The notes below the pieces were generated by a model. That model ran no database searches. It saw only the letters and a program-made list of their open reading frames with translations, and was not told where the DNA came from. From Bacillota bacterium (lineage in GTDB: Bacteria; Bacillota; Clostridia; Christensenellales; Christensenellaceae): 64,000 nt of DNA. Positions 8,567-17,062 of the stretch are shown piece after piece. The number at the start of each line of letters is the position of its first letter. Within the stretch, counting starts at the first letter, position 1. Where the stretch lies: positions 62,001 through 126,000 of the forward strand of contig JAEWMJ010000004.1 in assembly GCA_023393165.1 (NCBI GenBank). Direction: 5' to 3'. The position numbers were made by a program, and so were the translations under genes.

Positions 8567-9244
8567 TCAAACGCCGTATCTTTCTTTAAAACTGTCCACA
8601 ATCGAATCGCCGTTGCTTGTGCCGAGTCTTTCCGCGCCCGCGTTCAAAAAGGCAAGGGCTTCTTCAACTGACCTTATCCCGCCGGACGCCTTGATTCTGC
8701 ATCTGCCCGCAACGGCTTTTTTAATAATCCCGATGTCCTCCAGACTGGCTCCCCTGGGCCCCATTCCGGTTGACGTTTTTATATATTGAACGCCATGCTC
8801 CGCGGCAATCCGGGATACTCTGAAAATCTCATCCGGAGTCAGATAACATGTTTCAATAATAGCTTTCGTTATAGCACCCTCCGACTGACTGACGAGAGTT
8901 TTCATTTCCCTTTCTATAACGTCCATCATCCCGGATTTAACGGCGGCGACACTGATAACAAAATCGACTGCATCTGCGCCTAATTTTATGACTTCACGCA
9001 TTTCCTGCGCCTTAATTTCAAGTAAACCTGCTCCGAGAGGATACCCTATCCCCGTACACACTTCGACGCCGCTTCCTTTTAGTATGCCGCTGGCTTTTTG
9101 CACGAAAAACGGATTAACGCAAACGGCTCCAAAATTGTACACAAGCGCCTTCTCGCACGCACCCGTAATTTCTTTGAGATCATCCTGTCCTTTTACTCTT
9201 GTATGTTCAATATGTTTTGCCAATTGCTGAAACGATAAATCCAT
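8567..9244 (-). CDS. deoC: Deoxyribose-phosphate aldolase family protein
   Basis: A 225-aa class I aldolase. The Schiff-base lysine is Lys156 in YIKTSTGMG, the second lysine is Lys185 in IKASGGI, and Asp94 (DAVDFVIS) matches the proton-relay aspartate. The family cleaves 2-deoxyribose-5-phosphate to acetaldehyde and glyceraldehyde-3-phosphate. It is not beside nucleoside phosphorylases or phosphopentomutase, the usual deo context, but in a sugar-import operon with a kinase and glycyl radical enzyme. A specialised catabolic role is therefore likely. GTSNGD near the C-terminus provides the phosphate site. Confidence 0.9.
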   Translation of the reverse strand: MDLSFQQLAKHIEHTRVKGQDDLKEITGACEKALVYNFGAVCVNPFFVQKASGILKGSGVEVCTGIGYPLGAGLLEIKAQEMREVIKLGADAVDFVISVAAVKSGMMDVIEREMKTLVSQSEGAITKAIIETCYLTPDEIFRVSRIAAEHGVQYIKTSTGMGPRGASLEDIGIIKKAVAGRCRIKASGGIRSVEEALAFLNAGAERLGTSNGDSIVDSFKERYGV

Positions 9245-9275
9245 TTAAATCCCTCCTATGGATTTTGAATTTTTT

Positions 9276-10301
9276 TTAAAAAGTCAACGATACTTTCATT
9301 CCCTGTTTGGATTTGACCAGTTCAAAACCCTTTTCAAATTCTTCAACAGGAAGAATATGCGTAACAAAATCGTCTAAATCTATTGCGCCGCTTCGCACCA
9401 ATTCAACCACCTGGTTATGAACGGAAGCTTCGTCGCTGAACGTCGGCCACTGAACAAAATGAACATTCCAATTATATGGCGCATTTTCCCATACGATATC
9501 TGCGTGGCACTGGGGAGAAATACCATACACCGCCACTTTTCCGTTGAAATTAATTAATTTAAGACCCAGATTGATAAGTTCGTTTCTGCCGACCGCATCA
9601 ATAAAGATGTCCAGGCCGTCTTTGTAGATATCCTTGACCGCCGACGCAACATCTTCCCTGGAAGGGTTGACGGTAATATCTGCGCCGAGTTTCCTGGCTT
9701 TTTCAAGTCTGGCGTCATGAATATCGCTCACGATCAGATTGTTTACGCCCAGTATCTTGCAGAACCGGATCATTGACAGTCCGACAGGGCCGCATCCGTT
9801 GATCATAACGGACAAACCTTCCCCGACACCAAACCGCTTAAGTCCGCTGAATACTTCTTTCAGTGTAATCAGCATAAGCGCCTTATTGGGATCAATATCT
9901 TTCGGAACAATCTGCTGCGCTTTATGGCCTTCAAATATATTGGCGATACCATCCCGTTCCATTGCTGCGTAATCGGAAACGAACGCTCTTTCCGCAAAAG
10001 AGCCCCATCCGCTATAGTATTTTGGCGTATCGTTAAGCATTGCGCGAAGCACATGATCTCCCAGTTTGTATGTAGTAACTTTTTCTCCCAATTTAATAAC
10101 GCGCCCTAAGGGTTCGTGCCCCAATACGCAAGGATAAGCGCCGTAACCTTTAAAATGTCCGTCGATCAGTTTTAAATCGGTGCCGTTGCATATGCCGCAG
10201 GCAATCACTTCAACCAGTGCGTCGTAAGGTCCGATTTCCGGCTCCGGAATATCGTTTACCAATTCCACTTTCCCTTTTTCTTTTACAACAAGTCCTCTCA
10301 T
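9276..10301 (-). CDS. Medium-chain Zn-dependent alcohol/polyol dehydrogenase
   Basis: A 341-aa MDR-family enzyme. The catalytic zinc ligands are Cys in ACGICNGTDLK (about residue 36) and the Glu of VLGHEPLG. The Rossmann motif reads INGCGPVGLSMIRF near residue 165. The structural-zinc four-cysteine lobe is missing, as in some sorbitol/threonine dehydrogenase relatives. It could oxidise the incoming polyol or reduce an aldehyde product; sequence alone does not decide. The start at 10301 is set by GGAGG eight bases upstream, rather than the TTG at 10313. It follows rbsC by 17 bases. Confidence 0.85.
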   Translation of the reverse strand: MRGLVVKEKGKVELVNDIPEPEIGPYDALVEVIACGICNGTDLKLIDGHFKGYGAYPCVLGHEPLGRVIKLGEKVTTYKLGDHVLRAMLNDTPKYYSGWGSFAERAFVSDYAAMERDGIANIFEGHKAQQIVPKDIDPNKALMLITLKEVFSGLKRFGVGEGLSVMINGCGPVGLSMIRFCKILGVNNLIVSDIHDARLEKARKLGADITVNPSREDVASAVKDIYKDGLDIFIDAVGRNELINLGLKLINFNGKVAVYGISPQCHADIVWENAPYNWNVHFVQWPTFSDEASVHNQVVELVRSGAIDLDDFVTHILPVEEFEKGFELVKSKQGMKVSLTF

Positions 10302-10318
10302 AATGACCTCCAAAAATC

Positions 10319-11266
10319 TTATTTGTCTTTTCTTGCGCTGTCGATTACCACGGCAACTATAATGAGCACTCCGATAAATACGCTTTGATAAAATGTTGAT
10401 ACCTGGAGGAGGTTCAATCCGTTGCGCAATACTCCCATGAAAAGCGCGCCAATAAATGTTCCGATAATACCGCCCCTGCCGCCGGACATACTTGTACCTC
10501 CGATTACAACTGCGGCAATCGCATCAAGTTCCCATCCTTCGGCGGCGGTGGGCTGGCCGGACTGCACTCTGCCTGCCAGAATTATCCCGGCAAAGCAGGC
10601 GCAAAAACCGCTGACGGCAAAGCTGATCGTTCTGAATTTATTAACATCTATTCCCGATAATCTTGTGGCTTCCGCATTTCCGCCTATTGAATAGATATAT
10701 TTTCCAAACGGTGTTTTTGAAAGAACAAACCACGCCGCTATCAGGAATACCGCAAAGATGATGATTGGCATAGGGATTCCGCCCAGGTTTCCTCCGCCAA
10801 TAAAACAATACGCATCCCCGAGGTTGCTGATAGGATACCCGTCCGTATAGATCATTGTCAATCCTCTTGCAATGGACAGCATCCCCAGGCTGACTACAAA
10901 GGAATGAACATTTGCTTTTGTGATAATGAATCCCATTAAAAACCCGAGGCCGGAGCAGATTGCAAGCGCTAAAATTACCGCCAATGCAACCGGCAGCCCC
11001 GAATTTGCAACAAAACCGGCGGAAAGGACGCCTCCGAGAGCGGCAACGGATCCGACAGACAAATCAATATCCGCCTGCAGTATCACAAAAGTCATTCCCG
11101 TTGCGACAATACCCGTCATGGATATCTGCCTGATGACATTTAAAAGATTATTGCCTGTAATAAACTTTGGATTTAAGATGGTTATAACAATACATACCCC
11201 GATCAGAACAAAAACAATTCCGTAATTATTAAATAAACCCGAGATTGATTTTTTTCTGCGCTGCAA
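10319..11266 (-). CDS. rbsC: Ribose-type sugar ABC transporter permease
   Basis: A 315-aa polytopic membrane protein of the RbsC/BPD_transp_2 family. Conserved motifs are ADIDLSVGSVAALGGV near residue 65 and the EAA-like AVVIGGTSMSGGRGGIIGT near residue 255. About eight to ten hydrophobic segments are visible. The start appears to be TTG at 11266 with AGGAAAA upstream; no in-frame ATG fits. It pairs with the ATPase at 12520 and binding protein at 11358. A strong stem-loop (11322-11351) separates it from rbsB. The symbol indicates the family; the sugar is probably not ribose. Confidence 0.9.
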   Translation of the reverse strand: MQRRKKSISGLFNNYGIVFVLIGVCIVITILNPKFITGNNLLNVIRQISMTGIVATGMTFVILQADIDLSVGSVAALGGVLSAGFVANSGLPVALAVILALAICSGLGFLMGFIITKANVHSFVVSLGMLSIARGLTMIYTDGYPISNLGDAYCFIGGGNLGGIPMPIIIFAVFLIAAWFVLSKTPFGKYIYSIGGNAEATRLSGIDVNKFRTISFAVSGFCACFAGIILAGRVQSGQPTAAEGWELDAIAAVVIGGTSMSGGRGGIIGTFIGALFMGVLRNGLNLLQVSTFYQSVFIGVLIIVAVVIDSARKDK

Positions 11267-11321
11267 TAAATTTTCCTGTTCGATGATAATTACCTCCCTT
11301 CATTCTCCAAGAAGCCTTTTG

Positions 11322-11351
11322 AATGAGATGCCCGTTTAAGGGCATCTCATT
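11322..11351 (-). terminator. Intercistronic stem-loop after rbsB
   Basis: A perfect 12-bp stem (AATGAGATGCCC paired with its complement, loop GTTTAA) lies between the binding-protein stop (11358) and the permease start (11266). Such structures protect or over-express the upstream binding-protein message relative to the membrane genes. No strong T-run follows, so read-through is expected. Confidence 0.7.
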
Positions 11352-11357
11352 ATTCAA

Positions 11358-12428
11358 TTATTTGGATATTTCGCCGAAGAAATCTCCGCTGTCCAGATTA
11401 TCCTTTGTAATAACCCAAGGTTGGATCAGTTCGTCTTTCTTTTCGGGATCTTTTCCGGACTGTATGTATTCCACGGCTTTTTTAAGAGCCTGTCCCGCCT
11501 GTGCGGATGGATACTGGATCGTGGCGTCATGGTCTCCATCCTGTATTGACTTCAGAGCGTCTGGGATACCGTCGTAAGAGATGGTAACTATTTTGCTTAA
11601 ATCCATGTTTGCATCTTTCATAGCTTGAAGAGCGCCCATCATCATATCGTCGTTGTACGAGAATACAGCGTCAAAACTGCCCACGGTCGAAATAGCGTCT
11701 TCCATAACGCTCATACCTTTTTCCCTGGTAAACTCACCGGTTTGGCTGTAGACGATTTCAAGTCCCGGATAGTTTTTAAGTTCGCTCTGGAATCCGTTGC
11801 CTCTGTCAATTGTGGGAGAAGCGCCAGCGGCGCCCACAATTTCTACAATCTTGCCCTGGCCGTTCAGTTTTTCATTGATAAACTGTGCTGCCAGCTTGCC
11901 GCCAAGTACGTCGTCACAGCCTACGAATGCCGTGTAGGGAGCGCCCTCGCATCTTCTGTCAAAAGTTACGACCGGTATTCCTGCATCCGCCGCTTCCTTC
12001 ACGGCCGGAGAAAGAGATTCTACGTTGATAGGATCGGTTATGATTGCGTCCACCTGTTGTGTGATTAAATCTTCCATCATGCTTGTTTGTTTGGACACAT
12101 CATTTTCCGCGTCATAAACCACAAGTTCAACACCCAATTCATCGGCTGCGCTCTGCGCTCCTTTGAGCGCGTACTGCATCCATGTCATGGAACGGTTCAT
12201 GGCTAAAAATCCAATTTTAATGTCTTTTGCGTCTTTACCCGCTGCGGCAGATTCGCTTTGAGCCGATGCGCCGCCGGATGCGGCGGCCTGGCTGACACTC
12301 TCGCTCGGAGCTGCGCTTTCTGACGCAGCCGGAGCCGGCTGGTCAGCGGTTTGCGAACAAGCAGACAACAGGCCGAATACCGCGACAACCAAAACTACCA
12401 ATGCAGCAATTTTGTAATGTTTCTTCAT
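11358..12428 (-). CDS. rbsB: Sugar ABC transporter substrate-binding lipoprotein
   Basis: A 356-aa exported protein. A signal peptide ends in the lipobox LLSACSQ (Cys about 24), followed by a low-complexity Ala/Ser/Glu linker to residue 70. The type-I periplasmic-binding fold (Peripla_BP_4) runs from KIGFLAMNRSMTWMQYALKG to the end, with VVTFDRRCEG and VGCDDVLGG at ligand-binding positions of the ribose/galactose family. AGGAGG precedes the ATG. It supplies ligand to the permease and ATPase encoded on either side. Confidence 0.92.
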   Translation of the reverse strand: MKKHYKIAALVVLVVAVFGLLSACSQTADQPAPAASESAAPSESVSQAAASGGASAQSESAAAGKDAKDIKIGFLAMNRSMTWMQYALKGAQSAADELGVELVVYDAENDVSKQTSMMEDLITQQVDAIITDPINVESLSPAVKEAADAGIPVVTFDRRCEGAPYTAFVGCDDVLGGKLAAQFINEKLNGQGKIVEIVGAAGASPTIDRGNGFQSELKNYPGLEIVYSQTGEFTREKGMSVMEDAISTVGSFDAVFSYNDDMMMGALQAMKDANMDLSKIVTISYDGIPDALKSIQDGDHDATIQYPSAQAGQALKKAVEYIQSGKDPEKKDELIQPWVITKDNLDSGDFFGEISK

Positions 12429-12519
12429 TTCATTTTCCTCCTAATTTATTTCATTAACAGAAACAGGCATATCTCGAGCATCCGCCCATTTCGTATTAAT
12501 CCTGAAAACGGTTTAATTT

Positions 12520-14058
12520 CTAAAATGACTGAGCCTGGTTTTCAGGGCATTCGCCCATCAATGCATAACGCAGGATATTTTCCTGACTGATTTTTTCTTT
12601 AACTAAATGAGCGCAAATTCTGCCCTGATGCATCACATAAACCCGGTTGCACATATTTACGACCTCGGGCATTTCCGAGGAAACCATTATAATGCCTCCG
12701 CCTTGTCTGATGATTTCCATCATAAGCATATAAACCTCCGACTTGGCGCCAACGTCTATTCCGCGTGTCGGTTCGTCAAACAGAAAAATTTTGCAGCCCG
12801 ATGCAAGCCATTTTGCGATAACGACTTTTTGCTGATTGCCGCCGCTTAAGTTCTTTGTTTTTTGCATGATGGAAGGTGTTTTTATATCCAGTTTTTCCAC
12901 ATATTCTTTTGCCTTGGACTGTACTTTCAATTCGTTAATAACTTTTGATCTGCAGTAAGTTTTAATTGAAGGAAGCGTAATATTATCTTTTACCGAATGA
13001 ATCAGAACAAGGCCCTGCTGTTTTCTGTCTTCAGGCAGCAAAGAAATTCCGTTTTTAACGGCGACTTTGGGATGACTCAGCCTTATGCATCTGGAATCGA
13101 TATATATCTTTCCGGAGGATATCTTATCCGCGCCAAAAATTGCGCGCACCACTTCCGTACGTTTTGATCCTACCAGGCCTGCGATGCCAACAATTTCGCC
13201 CGCGTGCAGTTTAATATTAATGTCTTTAAAAATATTTCCTCTGGAAATGCTTTCCGTTCTAAGCAATTCTTTGCCCACAGGAACATCGATTTTGGGAAAA
13301 GTCTGTTCCAGTGTTCTGCCAACCATCATTTCTATCAGATTTTCGATGCTGACGCCTTTTATATCCGTAGTGCCGATTTTTTTTCCATCTCTCATTACTG
13401 TTACCCGGTCCCCTATGACAGGCAATTCTTCAAGACGATGAGAAATATAGATAATGCCCGCACCCGAATCCCTTAATTTATTGATCACTTTAAACAGTTC
13501 GTCCAGTTCCTTATTGCTCAGAACGGCTGTGGGCTCATCCATAATATAAATTTTAGCGTTCATGGACAGGGACTTTGCTATTTCAACCATTTGTTGTTGT
13601 GCGACTCCCAGGGTGTTTACAATTGCCAGAGGGTTTAAATCAACATCCATTGTTTTTATTATGTTTTCCGCTTCCCGAACCATCTTTTTTTTGTTGATCA
13701 ATGGGATTGGAGAGCCGCTTTTCAGAGGGAACCGCCCCAGATAGATGTTTTCCGCAACCGTCAGATAAGGAATCAGATTAAATTCCTGGTAACAGGTTGC
13801 GATACCCAGATGGATTGCCTGCTGCGTATTGCTTAAGACAGTTTCTTTCCCGTTGATGAACAATTTGCCTTCATCCATGCAGTATGCGCCCGATAGGATC
13901 TTGATCAGCGTAGATTTGCCGGCGCCGTTTTCTCCCAGCAGTACGTGCACTTCTCCCGATCTTAATTCAAAGTCAATGTTCTCCAGCGCAACGACACCGG
14001 GAAACCGTTTCCATACTCCTTTCGTCTCAATTAATACGTTTCTTTCTTTGTCCGGCAT
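12520..14058 (-). CDS. rbsA: Ribose-type ABC transporter ATPase (double ABC)
   Basis: A 512-aa protein with two ATP-binding cassettes. The first has Walker A GENGAGKST, a signature LGVAQQQMVEIAKSL and Walker B YIMDEPT. The second has a degenerate Walker A (GLVGSKRTEVV) and a good signature LSGGNQQKVVIAKWLASG, as is usual in RbsA/MglA. The start at 14058 is favoured because AAGGAGG lies eight bases upstream; the ATG at 14085 has no site. It is the first gene of the operon. Two LacI-type operators lie upstream. Confidence 0.93.
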   Translation of the reverse strand: MPDKERNVLIETKGVWKRFPGVVALENIDFELRSGEVHVLLGENGAGKSTLIKILSGAYCMDEGKLFINGKETVLSNTQQAIHLGIATCYQEFNLIPYLTVAENIYLGRFPLKSGSPIPLINKKKMVREAENIIKTMDVDLNPLAIVNTLGVAQQQMVEIAKSLSMNAKIYIMDEPTAVLSNKELDELFKVINKLRDSGAGIIYISHRLEELPVIGDRVTVMRDGKKIGTTDIKGVSIENLIEMMVGRTLEQTFPKIDVPVGKELLRTESISRGNIFKDINIKLHAGEIVGIAGLVGSKRTEVVRAIFGADKISSGKIYIDSRCIRLSHPKVAVKNGISLLPEDRKQQGLVLIHSVKDNITLPSIKTYCRSKVINELKVQSKAKEYVEKLDIKTPSIMQKTKNLSGGNQQKVVIAKWLASGCKIFLFDEPTRGIDVGAKSEVYMLMMEIIRQGGGIIMVSSEMPEVVNMCNRVYVMHQGRICAHLVKEKISQENILRYALMGECPENQAQSF

Positions 14059-14102
14059 ACCTAAATCCTCCTTTAAAATGGCCATTTTTTTGCGTACTTT
14101 TT

Positions 14103-14120
14103 AACGCAATATTTTGCGTT
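14103..14120. promoter_or_regulatory. LacI-type operator O2
   Basis: The 18-bp site AACGCAATATTTTGCGTT has arms AACGCAA/TTGCGTT identical to those of the perfect site at 14234, around a different 4-bp centre. It lies about 45 bp upstream of the rbsA start and is likely bound by the repressor encoded at 2571-3560. Confidence 0.75.
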
Positions 14121-14233
14121 AGATGGTAAACGGAAATAAACCGCTTATTATTTAGTATAATATTGGAGTTTAATTTAACTAATTATATCAGGCTTTATTA
14201 ATATATTTGTTGATCTTGGGTATTGTATCGCGA

Positions 14234-14251
14234 AACGCAAACGTTTGCGTT
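14234..14251. promoter_or_regulatory. LacI-type operator O1 (perfect palindrome)
   Basis: AACGCAAACGTTTGCGTT is a perfect 18-bp palindrome of the classical LacI/GalR form with a central CG. It is 131 bp centre-to-centre from the second site at 14103-14120, which would allow a repression loop. The 14059-14455 gap holds only these sites, the promoter they control and the aldolase terminator. Confidence 0.82.
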
Positions 14252-14382
14252 ATCATTGTATTATAATCCTGATAATATGTCAATAAGTTTTTTTGAAAAT
14301 ATGCTCATAATAATTAAAAAGTTAAAAATCATCTCAGACATTTAAGTTTTTCCGTCTGTACTTTACCGGGAAAAATGCAAAA

Positions 14383-14428
14383 AAAGTAATATTGCAGGCA
14401 ATTCATGTTTGGTCTGCAATATTACTTT
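14383..14428 (-). terminator. Terminator of the class II aldolase gene
   Basis: A 15-bp perfect stem (14383-14397 with 14414-14428) is followed on the minus strand by a run of T residues. It lies 28 bases after the aldolase stop and insulates the aldolase from the rbs/glycyl-radical operon, so the two are separate transcripts. Confidence 0.85.
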
Positions 14429-14455
14429 TATTTTCATATTATTCAAAAATATCCG

Positions 14456-15745
14456 CTAATCTTTCAGGTGAAACGCCGCATTGATGTCATCGATGTCACT
14501 TTTCTTTATATGCATAATCTCCCCCACCCCTTTTGAGGCTATAATGGATTTGGCGGTAAACTCGGCAACCTCCAGCCTGTCAAAAGCATTCAGCAGACTG
14601 CTTCCGGTTATTATAACGCAATCATTTTTGCATATTACGACCGGAACCTTATCCGAGATCATACGGGCAAGCTTTTTGGGTTGACGGTAACTGTCGCCGA
14701 ATTCAGCTTTTTCCGGTTCGCGAAGCACAATATAACTTTCGGGAATCGTTCGGGGATCAAATTCCGCGTCGGTTACCGCAAAAGCCATGATGCTGGGAGG
14801 ATGCGCGATAAGTATAGAGCGTATTTCCGGATGTACGGAGTAGATTTCCTGATGCAGCGTTACCGAACGGCTTGGCCTTTTCCCTTTTTCTTTTTGGCCA
14901 TCCCTGATAAGAACCAAATCTTCGGCCTCAAGATATTGCCTGTCCAATCCAAACGGCGTAATCAAAAACGATCCGTCGCTGAGGCGTGCGGAATATGTAC
15001 CTTGCGTACTGGTGAACAGCGCCTGTTCGTACGACCGGTGAATGAATTTGATCAAATCGCGGCGCAGGGCTTTCTCTTCACTTGTATGAAAATCAGGAAT
15101 AAACTCGGGCATCGTATCGTTTGTTTTTGCCAGAGAATCGATAAGCTCGTGATTCAACGGCCTGAGTTCCCCAAGTTTTAATGCGTTGATATGCAGCTGC
15201 GAACAGTATTCGAGCGTTTCGAACGCCATGAAAGCGGAGAAAATACTGTCGGCGCCAATGACGACGCCATGATTTTCCAGAATAACAACGGAAAAACCTT
15301 TTGCGAATTCTGCGGCAATGGTTTTTCCCAGCGCTTCGCTGCCCGGAAGCGCGTAAGGCGCAATGGTTATCTCCCCGCAGATCAGCTTGATATTCGGGAT
15401 TAAATAAATTTCCGGCAAAGTGTGCAGCGCGCTGAACGAAACCACAGCCGGAGAATGCGCATGAAGGACTGCCTTTATGTCCGGACGGCAGCGGTAAACG
15501 GCTTCATGGAACGGGTGCTCGGAGGACGGTTTATGATGGCCTAAGACAGTGCCGTCCGGCTTGATCTGCACGATGTCGTCCCTGGTGAGCATCCCCTTGT
15601 CAACGCCGGAAGGCGTTATCCATATATCTCCAAATTCGTCCATAATGGACAGATTGCCTCCGCTGGTCGTGGTCATGCCCCTGTAATAGATTCTATTCAT
15701 CATCATGACCAATTGATCTGCCTGATGCTGTAAATCAAAACGCAT
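14456..15745 (-). CDS. Tandem class II aldolase/adducin protein, second domain degenerate
   Basis: A 429-aa fusion of two class II aldolase (fuculose-1-phosphate aldolase-like) domains. Domain 1 (1-210) keeps the zinc histidines His95 and His97 (LHAHSP) and His159 (LENHGV) and catalytic Glu76 (SSEHPF). Domain 2 (about 225-425) has lost them: HxH reads IAHPPS and ENHG reads KNDC. Only the first half can be a zinc aldolase; the second is probably structural. AAGGAG precedes the ATG. It is transcribed separately, just upstream of the sugar operon, and may act in the same or an unrelated pathway. Confidence 0.85.
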   Translation of the reverse strand: MRFDLQHQADQLVMMMNRIYYRGMTTTSGGNLSIMDEFGDIWITPSGVDKGMLTRDDIVQIKPDGTVLGHHKPSSEHPFHEAVYRCRPDIKAVLHAHSPAVVSFSALHTLPEIYLIPNIKLICGEITIAPYALPGSEALGKTIAAEFAKGFSVVILENHGVVIGADSIFSAFMAFETLEYCSQLHINALKLGELRPLNHELIDSLAKTNDTMPEFIPDFHTSEEKALRRDLIKFIHRSYEQALFTSTQGTYSARLSDGSFLITPFGLDRQYLEAEDLVLIRDGQKEKGKRPSRSVTLHQEIYSVHPEIRSILIAHPPSIMAFAVTDAEFDPRTIPESYIVLREPEKAEFGDSYRQPKKLARMISDKVPVVICKNDCVIITGSSLLNAFDRLEVAEFTAKSIIASKGVGEIMHIKKSDIDDINAAFHLKD

Positions 15746-15976
15746 AATAAGCTCCTTTCGAAAATCGATTATGGTATTGGTATTTCATTCCTTTATTATA
15801 GTCTTTCTTGATATTCAATTTAAAGTCATTTTTCTTAAAAATTAAAAATAAAAAGGCCCTGAACAACTTTATGGAGTGTGCCCGGGCACTTATTTAAGTT
15901 TACTGATATAGCCCTAATGAAAAAAGCTGATTTTTTAAAATGGATGTTTTACTCCCTGCATAATGAGAAGCGAAGG

Positions 15977-16504
15977 TCAGTCCTTTCCTCTGATTAATTC
16001 TTTTAATTCTTCTATCGTCTTTTTTGTGGCTTCGTCCAGGTATAGACTGTCATTCGAATAAGAATTCAGGTTCAGTTTAATGTCCGCTGATCCATCCGGC
16101 TTCGATTCTTCGTCCGGTTGTCTTGATGCCGTTTCTTCTGTGATATGGTTATCTACAGCGTTATTATTGTATGAATCAAAACCGTCATCAGCCTTGTAAT
16201 CCTCGTTCAGGCTAAGGATATCTTCCAATTTTATGGTATGATTCATAAGATCATTTTCAGGATTTTGGGACAGCTTTTCAATGTCCGAATGATTTTGGGC
16301 TGTAATCCGGCCGGCAACGTCTTCAATGCTTTCATCAGCGCTTTTTTGTTCCTGAATAAATTGATTGTAATCCAAAACAACGTACCCGGGCTTATTGTCT
16401 TTTATTACGACAGCCAGCCCCGCAGTGTTTATAATATTCTCCAACCTGGAAAAATCATTCTTAACGTCTTCTATCGAAATCATGCAGTCAGTATTGAGCT
16501 TCAT
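15977..16504 (-). CDS. Hypothetical protein with Phd/YefM-like N-terminus
   Basis: A 175-aa protein. Residues 8-45 (ISIEDVKNDFSRLENII then AVVIKDNKPGYVVLDYNQF) resemble the N-terminal DNA-binding part of Phd/YefM antitoxins. Residues 50-140 are acidic, Asn/Asp-rich and probably disordered. The C-terminus ends in an amphipathic helix (EATKKTIEELKELI). No RelE/Doc toxin lies beside it, so it is not an evident toxin-antitoxin pair. Start at 16504 is set by AAGGAGTG upstream. Confidence 0.5.
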   Translation of the reverse strand: MKLNTDCMISIEDVKNDFSRLENIINTAGLAVVIKDNKPGYVVLDYNQFIQEQKSADESIEDVAGRITAQNHSDIEKLSQNPENDLMNHTIKLEDILSLNEDYKADDGFDSYNNNAVDNHITEETASRQPDEESKPDGSADIKLNLNSYSNDSLYLDEATKKTIEELKELIRGKD

Positions 16505-16578
16505 AATCAACACTCCTTCAACTGTTATTTTCTACTTAGATATATAATGTAGTATATCCTTTTTATATGATACCAATT

Positions 16579-17058
16579 TCATTTTTCTGCTTCCTTTAAG
16601 CTGTTAAGCTTAATCTGCTCTCTGGCAAGCTGGTCGCAGCGGTTGTTAAGTTCCGAATCCGCGTGGCCTTTAACCTTATAGAATTTAACCACATGACTTT
16701 TTGTCTCGTTCAGTAAAAGCTTCCACAGGTCCTGGTTTTCCACAGGTTTTTTTGCCGCTGTTTTCCATCCGTTGTTTTGCCAGGCAATGATCCATCCCTT
16801 GTCAAAAGCGTTATGGACGTAGGCGCTGTCCGTGTAAACGCCTACGATACAGCGTTCCTTCAATGCCATCAGGCCTTTAATGACCGCAAGAAGTTCCATA
16901 CGGTTGTTGGTGGTTTCCGGGTCAAACCCGGCGATTTCTTTTCTGTTTCCTTTATACTCCAAGACTGCGGCCCAGCCGCCCGGCCCGGGATTTCCCGAAC
17001 ATGCGCCGTCAGCATACAGGATCACTTTTTTGCAATCGATACATTCTTCCACAGGCAT
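16579..17058 (-). CDS. rnhA: Ribonuclease HI
   Basis: A 159-aa enzyme cleaving the RNA strand of RNA-DNA hybrids. The DEDD residues are visible: Asp in LYADGACSGNPGPGG, Glu in NNRMELLAVI, Asp in VYTDSAYV, and Asp in NRCDQLAREQ; the His loop is KVKGHADSELNNRCD. The start at 17058 is set by CGGAG upstream and lies five bases after the proC stop, so the two are coupled. An N-terminal stretch (PVEECIDCKK) precedes the first strand. Confidence 0.93.
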   Translation of the reverse strand: MPVEECIDCKKVILYADGACSGNPGPGGWAAVLEYKGNRKEIAGFDPETTNNRMELLAVIKGLMALKERCIVGVYTDSAYVHNAFDKGWIIAWQNNGWKTAAKKPVENQDLWKLLLNETKSHVVKFYKVKGHADSELNNRCDQLAREQIKLNSLKEAEK

Positions 17059-17062
17059 ACCG

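Noticed and set aside
15888..15899. GTGCCCGGGCAC palindrome as an operator
   Set aside because: A single 12-bp palindrome near the end of the 15977 gene, more likely part of a weak terminator; no second copy found.
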